Positions 1 through 7,106 are shown, counted from the stretch's first letter. The stretch: DNA of 11,568 bases from an uncultured Micrococcaceae bacterium (GCA_937896705.1 CALBOC010000055.1:1-11568); one strand, 5' to 3'. Made by a program: numbers and translations. Notes: generated by a model not told the origin, from the letters alone.

Positions 1-30
1 GACGCCAGCTTCATCATGCCGATTCAGTAA
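1..30 (+). CDS. 3' end of an upstream gene (partial), possibly methylmalonate-semialdehyde dehydrogenase
   Basis: An open frame runs from the first base to a TAA at 28-30 and encodes DASFIMPIQ-stop. The stop lies 8 bases before the start of the next gene, and the ribosome binding site of that gene overlaps it, which is the spacing expected inside an operon. Nine residues cannot identify a family. The ending loosely resembles the VVMPTM-type tail of some methylmalonate-semialdehyde dehydrogenases (human ALDH6A1 ends this way). That enzyme would act directly after mmsB in valine breakdown, so the idea fits the context but is an inference. It could also be an acyl-CoA dehydrogenase or something unrelated. 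Confidence 0.4.
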   Translation, partial: DASFIMPIQ

Positions 31-38
31 AGGAATAC

Positions 39-1100
39 ATGTCACACGACGAAGTACTGACATCCGTTCGGGGCGGTTTGGGCGTTATCACACTAAACCG
101 CCCCCAAGCGGTCAATGCGCTGTCTTACAACATGATCGGGCTGCTGGACGAAGCGCTCACGGCATTCGAAAATAATGAGGCCATCCACGCGGTACTGGTT
201 CAAGGATCCGGCGACCGTGGCTTATGTTCCGGCGGCGATGTTGTCTCGCTGCACGACAGTGCGGTGAAAAACGACCTCGCCGGCATCGTGCCCTTCTTCC
301 GCGATGAATACACGCTAGATCACCGCATCTACGCGTACTCCAAACCCTATATCGCCATCATGAACGGGCTCGTCTTGGGCGGCGGAGTCGGCATTTCAGT
401 ATCAGGTTCCCACCGTGTGGTCACCGACTCGACCAGGCTGGGCATGCCCGAAGCGGGGATTGGCTTCAGCCCCGACGTTGGGGGCCCGTATTATCTGGCC
501 AATGCGCCGTGCAACATCGGCAACTATATGGCACTGACAGGAACTCATATCTCCGGTGCCGATGCAATCTACGTCGGCATGGCTGACGTGCTGGTACCTG
601 ATGCGCGAATTGACGAGCTCATCGAACGCCTAGAACACGTTCACACGCGCGCCCAAGTCGACGACATCCTGGCCGAATTCAATCAGCCAGCGCCGGCACC
701 GCTGGAAACCGAAGCCCACTGGATTGAAACAGCTTTTGGAAAAGACAGTGTCGAAGACATTATCACCTCGGTCCGAGAGGCAGCCGAGCAGGGCAACGAA
801 ATGGCGCATAAAGCGCTGAAAGCGTTGCAGCGAAACTCGCCCACCGGGATGAAAGTCTCGTTAGAAGCAATTCGACGGGCCAAAACACAGACCCTCGCCG
901 AAACTCTGACTCAAGATCTGCGTACCACGATGCACGCTGTGGCAGGTCCCGACCTTGCCGAAGGGATTCGTGCGCAACTCATCGACAAAGACCGAAGCCC
1001 TCAGTGGTCCCCGGCCACCTTGGAAGATGTCACCGATGAATCAGTCGAAGCGTTCTTTCGGCCCGTCGATGGCATTGCCGATCTTGTCATCGACTCGTAA
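39..1100 (+). CDS. 3-hydroxyisobutyryl-CoA hydrolase (HIBCH-like, crotonase superfamily)
   Basis: This 353-residue cytoplasmic enzyme is predicted to hydrolyse 3-hydroxyisobutyryl-CoA to free 3-hydroxyisobutyrate and CoA in valine catabolism. The crotonase fold signature is visible: LNRPQAVNAL at residues 19-28, the CoA/oxyanion segment RGLCSGGD at 60-67, and KPYIAIMNGLVLGGGVG at 102-118. The stretch MPEAGIGFSPDVGG at 136-149 carries Glu138 and Asp146, which match the Glu and Asp of the HIBCH motif PExxIGxxPDVGG; this motif separates hydrolases from ordinary hydratases. The length of about 350 residues, with an extended C-terminal helical part, is also typical of HIBCH rather than of 260-residue hydratases. 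The start is supported by TAAAGGA at 28-33. The mmsB gene follows after 9 bases, so the two are almost certainly cotranscribed. A general acyl-CoA hydratase/isomerase activity is the alternative, but less likely. Confidence 0.9.
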   Translation: MSHDEVLTSVRGGLGVITLNRPQAVNALSYNMIGLLDEALTAFENNEAIHAVLVQGSGDRGLCSGGDVVSLHDSAVKNDLAGIVPFFRDEYTLDHRIYAYSKPYIAIMNGLVLGGGVGISVSGSHRVVTDSTRLGMPEAGIGFSPDVGGPYYLANAPCNIGNYMALTGTHISGADAIYVGMADVLVPDARIDELIERLEHVHTRAQVDDILAEFNQPAPAPLETEAHWIETAFGKDSVEDIITSVREAAEQGNEMAHKALKALQRNSPTGMKVSLEAIRRAKTQTLAETLTQDLRTTMHAVAGPDLAEGIRAQLIDKDRSPQWSPATLEDVTDESVEAFFRPVDGIADLVIDS

Positions 1101-1109
1101 GGACGAATT

Positions 1110-1988
1110 ATGAAAATCGCTTTTCTCGGCCTTGGAAACATGGGTTTCCATATGGCCCGAAATCTTGCCGGCGCTGGATACCAAGTGACCGGCTATGACG
1201 TGGTCGAATCAGCCACCCAGTCCATTGCCGAGCACAACGTGACACCCGCTGAGACGGCTCGTGCGGCCGTTGAAGGCGCGAACGTGGTCATTACCATGTT
1301 CCCGGCCGGTAAACATGTACTGGAGGCATATCAAAACGACCTGTTGGCCGCAGCCCAGCCTGATACGTTGTTCATCGACTCCTCGACCATTGCCGTGGAC
1401 GATGCACGACGTGCAGCCGAATTGGCGCGCGAAGCAGGCCACCGAGCACTCGATGCCCCCGTATCTGGCGGCACCAAAGGCGCTGACCAAGGCACCTTGA
1501 CCTTTATGGTCGGAGGCGACCAAGCCGACTTTGAGCAAGCTCAACCTCTCTTCGAAGTCATGGGCCGCAAAATCGTACACACCGGAGAATCCGGAACCGG
1601 GCAAGCAGCAAAAATCGTAAACAACATGGCGTTAGCTATTAACACCATCGGGGCAGCTGAAGCATTTAGTCTTGGAGAAAACCTGGGGCTCAGTCATCAG
1701 ACCCTGTACGATGTAATGTCGACTTCGGCGGCACAATCCTGGGCGGTCACCACGAATTGCCCGGTTCCAGGGCCGGTACCAGAAGCTCCTGCCTCAAACG
1801 ATTACCGCCCTGGATTTGCGACCGCGTTGATGGCAAAAGATCTCAATTTAGCAAAATCGGCTATCGAATCGACCGGCACGCCCGCAGACTTCGGCCTAGC
1901 CGCATTTCAGGCATACACTGAGTTCAACACCGAAGACAATGCAGGGAAAGACTTTTCCGCCATCATCGCGACCAAGAAGAAAGGCTAA
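1110..1988 (+). CDS. mmsB: 3-hydroxyisobutyrate dehydrogenase
   Basis: This 292-residue enzyme of the beta-hydroxyacid dehydrogenase family is predicted to oxidise 3-hydroxyisobutyrate to methylmalonate semialdehyde with NAD+. The N-terminal Rossmann motif GLGNMG is at residues 7-12, with Asp30 closing the second strand, which favours NAD over NADP. FIDSSTI is at 88-94, the substrate-binding DAPVSGG at 115-121, and the catalytic segment GQAAKIVNN at 164-172 holds the expected Lys168 and Asn172. KDLNLA at 243-248 is the conserved C-terminal active-site segment. Full family length, no damage. An AAGGA ribosome binding site at 1099-1103 overlaps the stop of the hydrolase gene. The substrate is the direct product of the preceding gene, which strengthens the call over related tartronate-semialdehyde or 6-phosphogluconate-type reductases. 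Confidence 0.93.
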   Translation: MKIAFLGLGNMGFHMARNLAGAGYQVTGYDVVESATQSIAEHNVTPAETARAAVEGANVVITMFPAGKHVLEAYQNDLLAAAQPDTLFIDSSTIAVDDARRAAELAREAGHRALDAPVSGGTKGADQGTLTFMVGGDQADFEQAQPLFEVMGRKIVHTGESGTGQAAKIVNNMALAINTIGAAEAFSLGENLGLSHQTLYDVMSTSAAQSWAVTTNCPVPGPVPEAPASNDYRPGFATALMAKDLNLAKSAIESTGTPADFGLAAFQAYTEFNTEDNAGKDFSAIIATKKKG

Positions 1989-1990
1989 CG

Positions 1991-2764
1991 TTGTCAGAAC
2001 AAATCATTTTGACCGAAACCGTTGACCGTGTCGGCATTATCCGTCTCAATCGTCCTAAAGCCCTCAACGCTCTCAATGTTGAAGTGATCACCGCCATCGT
2101 CGAGGCCGCAGAGGCCTTCCAAGATGATCCGAACATCATGGCGATTGTCATCACGGGCAACGAGAAGGCGTTTGCTGCGGGTGCTGACATCAAAGAAATG
2201 GCCGATAAGTCCTTCGTTGAGATGCATACCGCCGACTGGTCGGCTCGCTGGGACCGCTTCACGGCCATCCGGCTACCCATCATTGCTGCCGTGAATGGCT
2301 ATGCACTGGGTGGTGGCTGCGAATTAGCGATGATGGCAGACATCATGGTCGCTGGGCCCAAGACGCAGTTTGGTCAGCCCGAAATCAATCTGGGTGTCAT
2401 ACCAGGTTGGGGCGGCTCCCAGCGCCTGACCCGGGCCGTTGGGAAAGCCAAAGCCATGGATATGGTGCTCACCGGTCGTATGATGGACGGCGAAGAAGCC
2501 GAACGCGCCGGCCTGGTCGCTCGCCTGGTGGAAGACAACAAAGTCTTCGATACCGCCATGGAAATAGCACAGACGATCGCGGAGAAGTCTCGCCCGGTCG
2601 TGATGGTTGCAAAAGAGACCGTCGATGCAGCATTCGAAACAACGTTGTCCCAAGGTCTGCTCTTTGAGCGCAGGAACTTCCACCCGCTCTTTGCCCTTGA
2701 GGATCAAAAAGAAGGCATGGATGCCTTCGCGAATAAACGCACAGCACAGTTCAGGGACTGCTAA
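1991..2764 (+). CDS. enoyl-CoA hydratase (crotonase)
   Basis: This 257-residue enoyl-CoA hydratase adds water across 2-enoyl-CoA double bonds. In this operon the natural substrates would be methacrylyl-CoA (valine) and perhaps tiglyl-CoA (isoleucine) or short straight-chain enoyl-CoAs. Motifs: LNRPKALNALN at residues 19-29, the oxyanion segment AAGADIKEM at 62-70, YALGGGCELAMMAD at 104-117 and QPEINLGVIPGWGGSQRL at 129-146. Both catalytic glutamates of classical crotonase are present (Glu111 in GGGCEL and Glu131 in QPE), so a true hydratase is favoured over an isomerase or hydrolase. The start is TTG, two bases after the stop of mmsB, with AAGAAAGG in the end of mmsB as ribosome binding site; translation is probably coupled. 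A strong hairpin terminator begins 16 bases after the stop, so this is the last gene of the operon. Confidence 0.92.
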   Translation: MSEQIILTETVDRVGIIRLNRPKALNALNVEVITAIVEAAEAFQDDPNIMAIVITGNEKAFAAGADIKEMADKSFVEMHTADWSARWDRFTAIRLPIIAAVNGYALGGGCELAMMADIMVAGPKTQFGQPEINLGVIPGWGGSQRLTRAVGKAKAMDMVLTGRMMDGEEAERAGLVARLVEDNKVFDTAMEIAQTIAEKSRPVVMVAKETVDAAFETTLSQGLLFERRNFHPLFALEDQKEGMDAFANKRTAQFRDC

Positions 2765-2780
2765 ACACAGCTTTGAACGA

Positions 2781-2828
2781 ACACGCCGGAGTGCGCCAAT
2801 CTGACTGGCACACTCCGGCGTGTGTTTT
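2781..2828 (+). terminator. rho-independent terminator of the valine operon
   Basis: A perfect 13-bp stem pairs 2781-2793 with 2811-2823 (ACACGCCGGAGTG with CACTCCGGCGTGT). After one C/A mismatch it continues with GCCA/TGGC, leaving a 7-base loop. It is followed by GTTTT on the plus strand. It begins 16 bases after the hydratase stop. The stem could also work in the opposite direction, but the T-run is only good on the plus strand. Confidence 0.85.
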
Positions 2829-2835
2829 AAATGAA

Positions 2836-2886
2836 CAGCAACCCGGAGTCACGGGATGAGAGTTCATCCGGTGACTTCGGGTTCTG
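2836..2886 (-). terminator. probable terminator of the minus-strand acyl-CoA synthetase
   Basis: A 20-bp stem with two mismatches pairs 2840-2859 with 2864-2883 around the 4-base loop GAGT. CAG 2836-2838 can pair with CTG 2884-2886 if one base is bulged. It starts 7 bases beyond the minus-strand stop at 2894. Reading on the minus strand it is followed by GTTCATTTAAAA, a weak and interrupted T-run. It shares the AT-rich spacer 2824-2835 with the plus-strand terminator, so the two hairpins sit back to back between convergent genes. Confidence 0.6.
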
Positions 2887-2893
2887 CATTCGC

Positions 2894-4654
2894 TTAGCGA
2901 AGGTCGGTGGCGGAGTATTCGTGGTTATAGCCGTCGGTAGAGCTTCGGTTGGCTAGGGTTTGAGCCGTACGCTCTCCGTCGGCGCCATGGAACTCGACCT
3001 CCTGCTTGCGCAGTTCTACACGACGGATCTTGCCTGAAATGGTCTTGGGTAGTTCGGCAAATTCCAGCCGCCGAATCTTGGCGTAGGGCGGGAGCTTACG
3101 GTCGGTGAAAGCAAAGATGTCTCTCGCGGTGGCAGCGTCTGGAGCATAGCCATCGGCTAGCACCACGTACGCTTTCGGCACCGATAACCGGATGGGGTCC
3201 GGAGACGGGACCACCGCGGCCTCGGACACTGCGGGGTGCTCGATGACGACCGATTCCAACTCAAATGGCGACAGCTTATAGTCAGATGCTTTGAACACGT
3301 CGTCGGCACGGCCGACATATGTGTAAACACCCTCGGCGTCTCGTTCCATGATGTCGCCGGTCCGATAGTAGCCACCGGAAAATGCTGCCTCGTCCTTCTC
3401 AGGATCTTTATGGTATCCGGCCATCAATCCGACCGGCCTGGGGTCGGTGACCAAGCAGACTTCGCCTTCGCCCGGACCTTCGATTACTTGATCCGTTGCG
3501 GGATCAATCAACACCACCTCATAGCCAGGCAACACCCGGCCCACCGACCCGGGTTTGACGTGCTGTCCGGGAGTGTTCGCGATCTGCAGGGTCGTCTCGG
3601 TCTGACCGAAGCCGTCTCGGATATCCACGTTCCAAGCAGTTTTCACCGCCTCGATCACCACGGGATTCAGCGGTTCACCGGCTGCTAGCACCTTTGTGGG
3701 AGGAGCTGACATCTTGGTGAGGTCAGCCTGGATCATCATCCGCCACACGGTGGGTGGAGCACAGATCGAGGTAACCCCTTCGGCGTCCATGACCCGCATG
3801 AGCTGTTCGGCGTCGAAGCGCGCGTAGTTGAAAATAAAAATGGTGGCTTCGGCAATTAACGGCGCAAAGAAGTTTGACCAAGCGTGTTTGGCCCAGCCCG
3901 GCGACGCCACATTGAGATGCTTATCCCCGGGTTCCAACCCAATCCAATACACCGTTGACAAGTGACCCACCGGATACGACGCGTGGGTATGGGCGACCAT
4001 TTTTGACCGCGAGGTGGTCCCCGAGGTGAAGTAAATCAGCGCGGTGTCATCCGCCGGGGTGGGTTCAGTTGGGGTAAAATCCTTTGCGGCGTGATATGAA
4101 TCCCCGTAGCGAAACTGCGGATGCACAGCGTCATCTGGCAGCTGGTCGGTTGAGGTGGTAATGACACTAAAGTTGCCGGCGACCGCATCAAACTTTTGGG
4201 TATTGGCCGGGTTGGTGACGACCCACGCTGCTTCGGATCGCTCAAGACGCTCTTGGAGTTGTTCAGGGGCCAACATCACCGTGGTTGGTAGCAAAACAGC
4301 ACCCAGTTTGAGTCCTGCCAGCATGGTCTCCCACAGTTCATACTGGTTATCCAACATCACGATCACGCCATCGCCGCGCTGCACGCCTAAGCTGCGCAAC
4401 CAGTTTGCTACCTGAGCGGAACGGACCGACAGTTCCGCATAGGTGGCACTATACCGAGAGCCGTCTTCTTCTAAAATGACCAGGGCGTCCTGCTCAGCGC
4501 GTTCTGCAGTGGCTGCCACCTGATCAAACCAATCCAGCGCGAAGTTAAACTGTTCGAATCGCGGCCACGAAAACGTCTGGTGTGCGCGTTGCAGATCAGT
4601 CCGGTGTGTCAATAGAAGATCACGGGCCTGCCGGTAGTTATCTGTCACTGACAT
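2894..4654 (-). CDS. medium/branched-chain acyl-CoA synthetase (ACSM-type, AMP-forming), copy 1
   Basis: This adenylate-forming enzyme of 586 residues is predicted to activate a carboxylic acid with ATP and CoA to acyl-CoA, AMP and pyrophosphate. The overall sequence is of the ACSM/MACS type (medium-chain or branched short-chain acids, sometimes benzoate). Motifs: P-loop YFTSGTTSRSKM at residues 208-219, APPTVWRMM at 299-307, GFGQTE at 348-353, YRTGD at 430-434, GRADDVFKASDYKLSPFE at 448-465, and PKTISGK at 536-542 with catalytic Lys542. An in-frame ATG lies 18 bases upstream at 4672, but the start at 4654 has AAAGGAG at 4659-4665 in front of it and matches the N-terminus of the second copy at the right of the window (MTVTEQYRAARD), so 4654 is preferred. 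It is divergent from the dehydrogenase operon and convergent with the valine operon. The substrate cannot be read from sequence; the neighbours suggest isobutyrate, 2-methylbutyrate or similar. Confidence 0.88.
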   Translation of the reverse strand: MSVTDNYRQARDLLLTHRTDLQRAHQTFSWPRFEQFNFALDWFDQVAATAERAEQDALVILEEDGSRYSATYAELSVRSAQVANWLRSLGVQRGDGVIVMLDNQYELWETMLAGLKLGAVLLPTTVMLAPEQLQERLERSEAAWVVTNPANTQKFDAVAGNFSVITTSTDQLPDDAVHPQFRYGDSYHAAKDFTPTEPTPADDTALIYFTSGTTSRSKMVAHTHASYPVGHLSTVYWIGLEPGDKHLNVASPGWAKHAWSNFFAPLIAEATIFIFNYARFDAEQLMRVMDAEGVTSICAPPTVWRMMIQADLTKMSAPPTKVLAAGEPLNPVVIEAVKTAWNVDIRDGFGQTETTLQIANTPGQHVKPGSVGRVLPGYEVVLIDPATDQVIEGPGEGEVCLVTDPRPVGLMAGYHKDPEKDEAAFSGGYYRTGDIMERDAEGVYTYVGRADDVFKASDYKLSPFELESVVIEHPAVSEAAVVPSPDPIRLSVPKAYVVLADGYAPDAATARDIFAFTDRKLPPYAKIRRLEFAELPKTISGKIRRVELRKQEVEFHGADGERTAQTLANRSSTDGYNHEYSATDLR

Positions 4655-4830
4655 GGGTCTCCTTTGAACCATATGAATATCCTTGAATGTGGTCCAGCGT
4701 ACATCGACCCGCTGTGGCCCAGGTCATTTTTCGTTTCACTCACCTGAAGATTACTCGCGTGAACAGGCAGTCCTGCCCGATGGTTGAGGGCCAGGAGACG
4801 CGCGCTCGCAGCAGAGCATTCATTGCCGCA

Positions 4831-4850
4831 CAAGCACTGTGCAGTGATTG
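4831..4850. promoter_or_regulatory. near-palindromic putative operator
   Basis: The 20 bases CAAGCACTGTGCAGTGATTG have 9-base arms around a TG centre with a single mismatched pair. The core CACTG-TG-CAGTG is perfect. It lies in the middle of the divergent region, 177 bases from the ligase start and 220 bases from the dehydrogenase start. Size and symmetry suit a TetR-family or similar dimeric repressor, which commonly control such catabolic genes. A half-conserved relative, CACTGTACACTT, occurs 53 bases downstream at 4888-4899, overlapping the candidate -35 element. Regulatory function is inferred. Confidence 0.35.
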
Positions 4851-4885
4851 CTGAGGCATGCACCGGCAGTTTCGATGTGGGGTGC

Positions 4886-4915
4886 TTCACTGTACACTTG
4901 TGCAATGACTAGGAT
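4886..4915 (+). promoter_or_regulatory. candidate promoter for the dehydrogenase-thiolase-ligase operon
   Basis: TTCACT at 4886-4891 and TAGGAT at 4910-4915 are separated by 18 bases and partly match the -35 and -10 consensus of a primary sigma factor. Transcription would start near 4922, leaving about 148 bases of leader before the dehydrogenase and almost no leader before the small ORF at 4930. The match is weak and other hexamer pairs can be drawn. Confidence 0.25.
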
Positions 4916-4929
4916 GTGACGAGGAGCTC

Positions 4930-5049
4930 ATGGTAGCTCTGCCGTCGCCGAGCACAACTGAAATAGCAGAGATTCTCAATGCTGCTCAAGTTAGACATAC
5001 TAAATACAGAACTCACTCACCACCATCGTCGTGGTCACGGGCATGTTAG
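4930..5049 (+). CDS. possible 39-codon ORF in the leader of the dehydrogenase operon
   Basis: ATG at 4930 is preceded by GAGGAG at 4921-4926 (spacing only 3 bases) and opens a frame of 39 codons ending in TAG at 5047-5049, 20 bases before the dehydrogenase start. The peptide begins MVALPSPSTTEIAEILNAAQ and ends SSWSRAC. I recognise no family. It has no signal peptide or membrane segment. It might be a leader peptide, a remnant of a lost regulator, or chance. The good ribosome-binding sequence and the operon-like spacing are the only arguments for it. Confidence 0.25.
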   Translation: MVALPSPSTTEIAEILNAAQVRHTKYRTHSPPSSWSRAC

Positions 5050-5069
5050 CCAACATAGAGAGGAACGTC

Positions 5070-5831
5070 ATGGATATTCAGGGTCAGTCGGCAATCGTCA
5101 CCGGAGGAGCCTCAGGATTAGGCGCAGCCACCGCGAGGGCACTCGCTGCCAACGGCGCGAAGGTCTATGCCTTCGATCTCGCCGCTGGGATTGAAAAAGC
5201 CGATCGCATTGACAATGTCGAGTATCTCGAAGTCAATGTAACCGACCACGGATCCATCCGAAACGCCATCTCGATCGTGGAAAACGGGGAGGCGCCGCTG
5301 CGTGCGGTTATTAATTGCGCCGGTATCGGCACCCCGGGGCGTATCCTGTCTCGCAACGGCCCGCACGACCTGGACCAGTTTGCCAATGTCATCAACGTGA
5401 ACCTCTTAGGCACGTTCAATGTGATGACCCTCGGCGCGGAACTCATGGCCAAACAAGAACCTATTGATGATGATGGACAGCGCGGTGTTGTGATTAATAC
5501 GGCCTCCGTGGCAGCATTTGAAGGACAAATAGGGCAAGCGGCCTATGCAGCTTCCAAAGGTGGGGTGCACTCATTGACGATCTCTGCAGCACGCGACCTG
5601 GCCTCGCACGGGATTCGGGTCAATACGATCGCGCCCGGGATCGTTGAAACACCCATGATGGCCGGCATTACACCCGAATTCCGCCAGGGTCTGGAAGCCT
5701 CAGTGCCATTTCCGGCACGACTGGCGCGCCCGGATGAATATGCCGAAATCGTCTTGGACCTCATCCGCCATGACTACCTCAACGGTCATACCCTCCGAAT
5801 GGATGGGGCGCTGCGCATGGGCCCCCGTTAG
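5070..5831 (+). CDS. HSD10-like short-chain dehydrogenase (3-hydroxyacyl-CoA / 2-methyl-3-hydroxybutyryl-CoA dehydrogenase)
   Basis: This 253-residue classical short-chain dehydrogenase is predicted to oxidise the 3-hydroxy group of an acyl-CoA with NAD+. The cofactor motif TGGASGLG is at residues 11-18 and Asp36 in AFDL favours NAD. NCAG is at 82-85, the structural Asn at 111, and the catalytic Ser146, Tyr159 and Lys163 are in VINTASVAAF and YAASK. The C-terminal segment LNGHTLRMDGALRMGPR at 237-253 is typical of HSD10 (type II 3-hydroxyacyl-CoA dehydrogenase), the enzyme of isoleucine breakdown. A longer frame begins at 5031, but the start at 5070 has GAGAGGA at 5058-5064 five bases ahead and gives the usual N-terminus MDIQGQSAIVTGG. 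The thiolase gene follows after 49 bases; dehydrogenase plus thiolase are consecutive steps. A different 3-hydroxyacyl substrate is possible. Confidence 0.88.
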   Translation: MDIQGQSAIVTGGASGLGAATARALAANGAKVYAFDLAAGIEKADRIDNVEYLEVNVTDHGSIRNAISIVENGEAPLRAVINCAGIGTPGRILSRNGPHDLDQFANVINVNLLGTFNVMTLGAELMAKQEPIDDDGQRGVVINTASVAAFEGQIGQAAYAASKGGVHSLTISAARDLASHGIRVNTIAPGIVETPMMAGITPEFRQGLEASVPFPARLARPDEYAEIVLDLIRHDYLNGHTLRMDGALRMGPR

Positions 5832-5880
5832 ACACAAATCACCGCACCACTACAGGGCTAGTCCCTTGAGGAGGAAACCG

Positions 5881-7035
5881 ATGTCGGAAGCTTATATTGT
5901 CGACGCGCTTCGCACACCTGTCGGACGCCGCAATGGCGCATTGGCAGATATTCATTCTGCAGATCTCGCCGCCGTCCCACTGTCGGCCATGCTTGACCGC
6001 GTCGGGGTGGACACCGCTGAATACGATGAGATCATCCTGGGCTGTATAGACCAGATTGGTCCGCAATCCTTTGACATTGCCCGGACCGCGTGGCTGGCCG
6101 CCGGAGGGTCCGAAGCCGTCCCAGGCACCACGATTGATCGGCAATGTGGTTCTGGACAGCAAGCAATTCACTATGCAACGCAGGCAGTCTTGTCTGGGAC
6201 AGCAGATCTGATCGTGGCCGGCGGTGTACAAAACATGTCCACCATCCCGCTGGGCACCGCCAATTCCATTATGAAAGACCAGGGGTACCCCAACCCCTTT
6301 GCGGGTTCAAAAGCCTGGGCCGATCGATACGGCGATCAAACCATCTCCCAATTCCACGGGGCCGAAATGATGGCCAACCGGTGGGGGATTACCCGGGAAC
6401 AGGCCGAAGCGTTTGCTGCCGAGTCTCACCGTCGAGCAATCGCAGCTCAAGAGGCCGGTTTCTTTGCAGAAGAAATTATGCCGCTGGGCGGCTTACGCGA
6501 TGACGAAGGACCGCGCACGCCGAACCGGGCGAAGATGCGTGAGCTGCGAACATTACGCCCGAACGGCATCCACACTGCTGCCACCGCCTCACAGATCAGT
6601 GATGCCGCCGCAATGCTCACGATAGCCTCGGAACGAGCGGTCAAAGAATACGGGCTCGTCCCGCGAGCGCGAATCCACCACATCTCCGCCCGGGCTGATG
6701 ACCCGGTCATGATGTTGTCGGCCCCGATTCGAGCGACACGTCATGCTTTAGAACGTACCGGCATGGATATCGAAGACTTCGATGCCATTGAAATCAACGA
6801 AGCCTTCGCCTCCGTAGTCCTGGCGTGGGAAAAAGAGCTCCGCCCGGATATGGCCAAGGTGAACACCCACGGCGGAGCGATCGCACTGGGTCACCCCATT
6901 GGGGCAACCGGGGCGCGCCTGATGACCACCCTGCTGCACACTCTGGAAAATAGTGGCGGGCGCTACGGGCTGCAAACCATGTGTGAAGGTGGCGGCCAAG
7001 CTAACGTCACCATCATCGAACGTCTCGATTCCTAA
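5881..7035 (+). CDS. thiolase (acetyl-CoA C-acyltransferase)
   Basis: This 384-residue thiolase is predicted to cleave 3-ketoacyl-CoA with CoA, here perhaps 2-methylacetoacetyl-CoA to propionyl-CoA and acetyl-CoA, or straight-chain ketoacyl-CoA. The nucleophilic Cys89 is in DRQCGSGQQAIH at residues 86-97. NEAFA is at 306-310, GHPIGATGAR at 337-346 with the catalytic His338, and the acid/base Cys368 is in MCEGGGQAN. All four thiolase signatures are therefore intact. An open frame extends upstream to 5734 inside the dehydrogenase gene, but the start at 5881 is set by AGGAGG at 5869-5874 with 6-base spacing and gives the standard thiolase N-terminus. It lies between the dehydrogenase and a FadD-type ligase on the same strand. 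Degradative versus biosynthetic direction cannot be settled from sequence, though the neighbours favour degradation. Confidence 0.92.
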   Translation: MSEAYIVDALRTPVGRRNGALADIHSADLAAVPLSAMLDRVGVDTAEYDEIILGCIDQIGPQSFDIARTAWLAAGGSEAVPGTTIDRQCGSGQQAIHYATQAVLSGTADLIVAGGVQNMSTIPLGTANSIMKDQGYPNPFAGSKAWADRYGDQTISQFHGAEMMANRWGITREQAEAFAAESHRRAIAAQEAGFFAEEIMPLGGLRDDEGPRTPNRAKMRELRTLRPNGIHTAATASQISDAAAMLTIASERAVKEYGLVPRARIHHISARADDPVMMLSAPIRATRHALERTGMDIEDFDAIEINEAFASVVLAWEKELRPDMAKVNTHGGAIALGHPIGATGARLMTTLLHTLENSGGRYGLQTMCEGGGQANVTIIERLDS

Positions 7036-7106
7036 CTGCCAGGACTGGTCAAAAATCCCGCGCTAGCACCAGTAGCCGCCACCGATAGTCTTCAGGAGCC
7101 CCGCAT

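Larger units (their letters stand above)
4655..5069. other. divergent intergenic control region, about 415 bases
   Basis: This region separates the minus-strand ligase from the plus-strand dehydrogenase operon and must contain both promoters unless transcription enters from elsewhere. Seen in it: a near-palindrome at 4831-4850, a weak promoter candidate at 4886-4915, a possible 39-codon ORF at 4930-5049, a 12-bp palindrome GGCAG-TC-CTGCC at 4766-4777, and ACCAC/GTGGT arms around 5020-5035. I could not find a convincing promoter for the minus-strand ligase. No regulator gene is present. Confidence 0.7.

Noticed and set aside
3236..3688. 150-codon plus-strand frame inside the first ACSM-type ligase
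   Set aside because: It is antisense to a region encoding intact ligase motifs and shows no domain or ribosome binding site of its own.
4720..4746. CAGGT/ACCTG inverted pair upstream of the first ACSM-type ligase
   Set aside because: Five-base arms 17 bases apart are expected by chance in a region of this length.
4645..4905. 86-codon minus-strand frame across the divergent region
   Set aside because: It overlaps the ligase start, has an unlikely composition with many His, Cys and Ser, no family resemblance and no good ribosome binding site.
5734..5880. Upstream extension of the thiolase frame into the dehydrogenase gene
   Set aside because: AGGAGG at 5869-5874 directly precedes ATG 5881, which gives the normal thiolase N-terminus; the extension is coding sequence of the preceding gene in another frame.
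7044..7073. ACTGGT/ACCAGT inverted repeat between thiolase and FadD-type ligase
   Set aside because: The arms are only 6 bases with an 18-base loop and no T-run, so it is too weak to call a terminator or attenuator.
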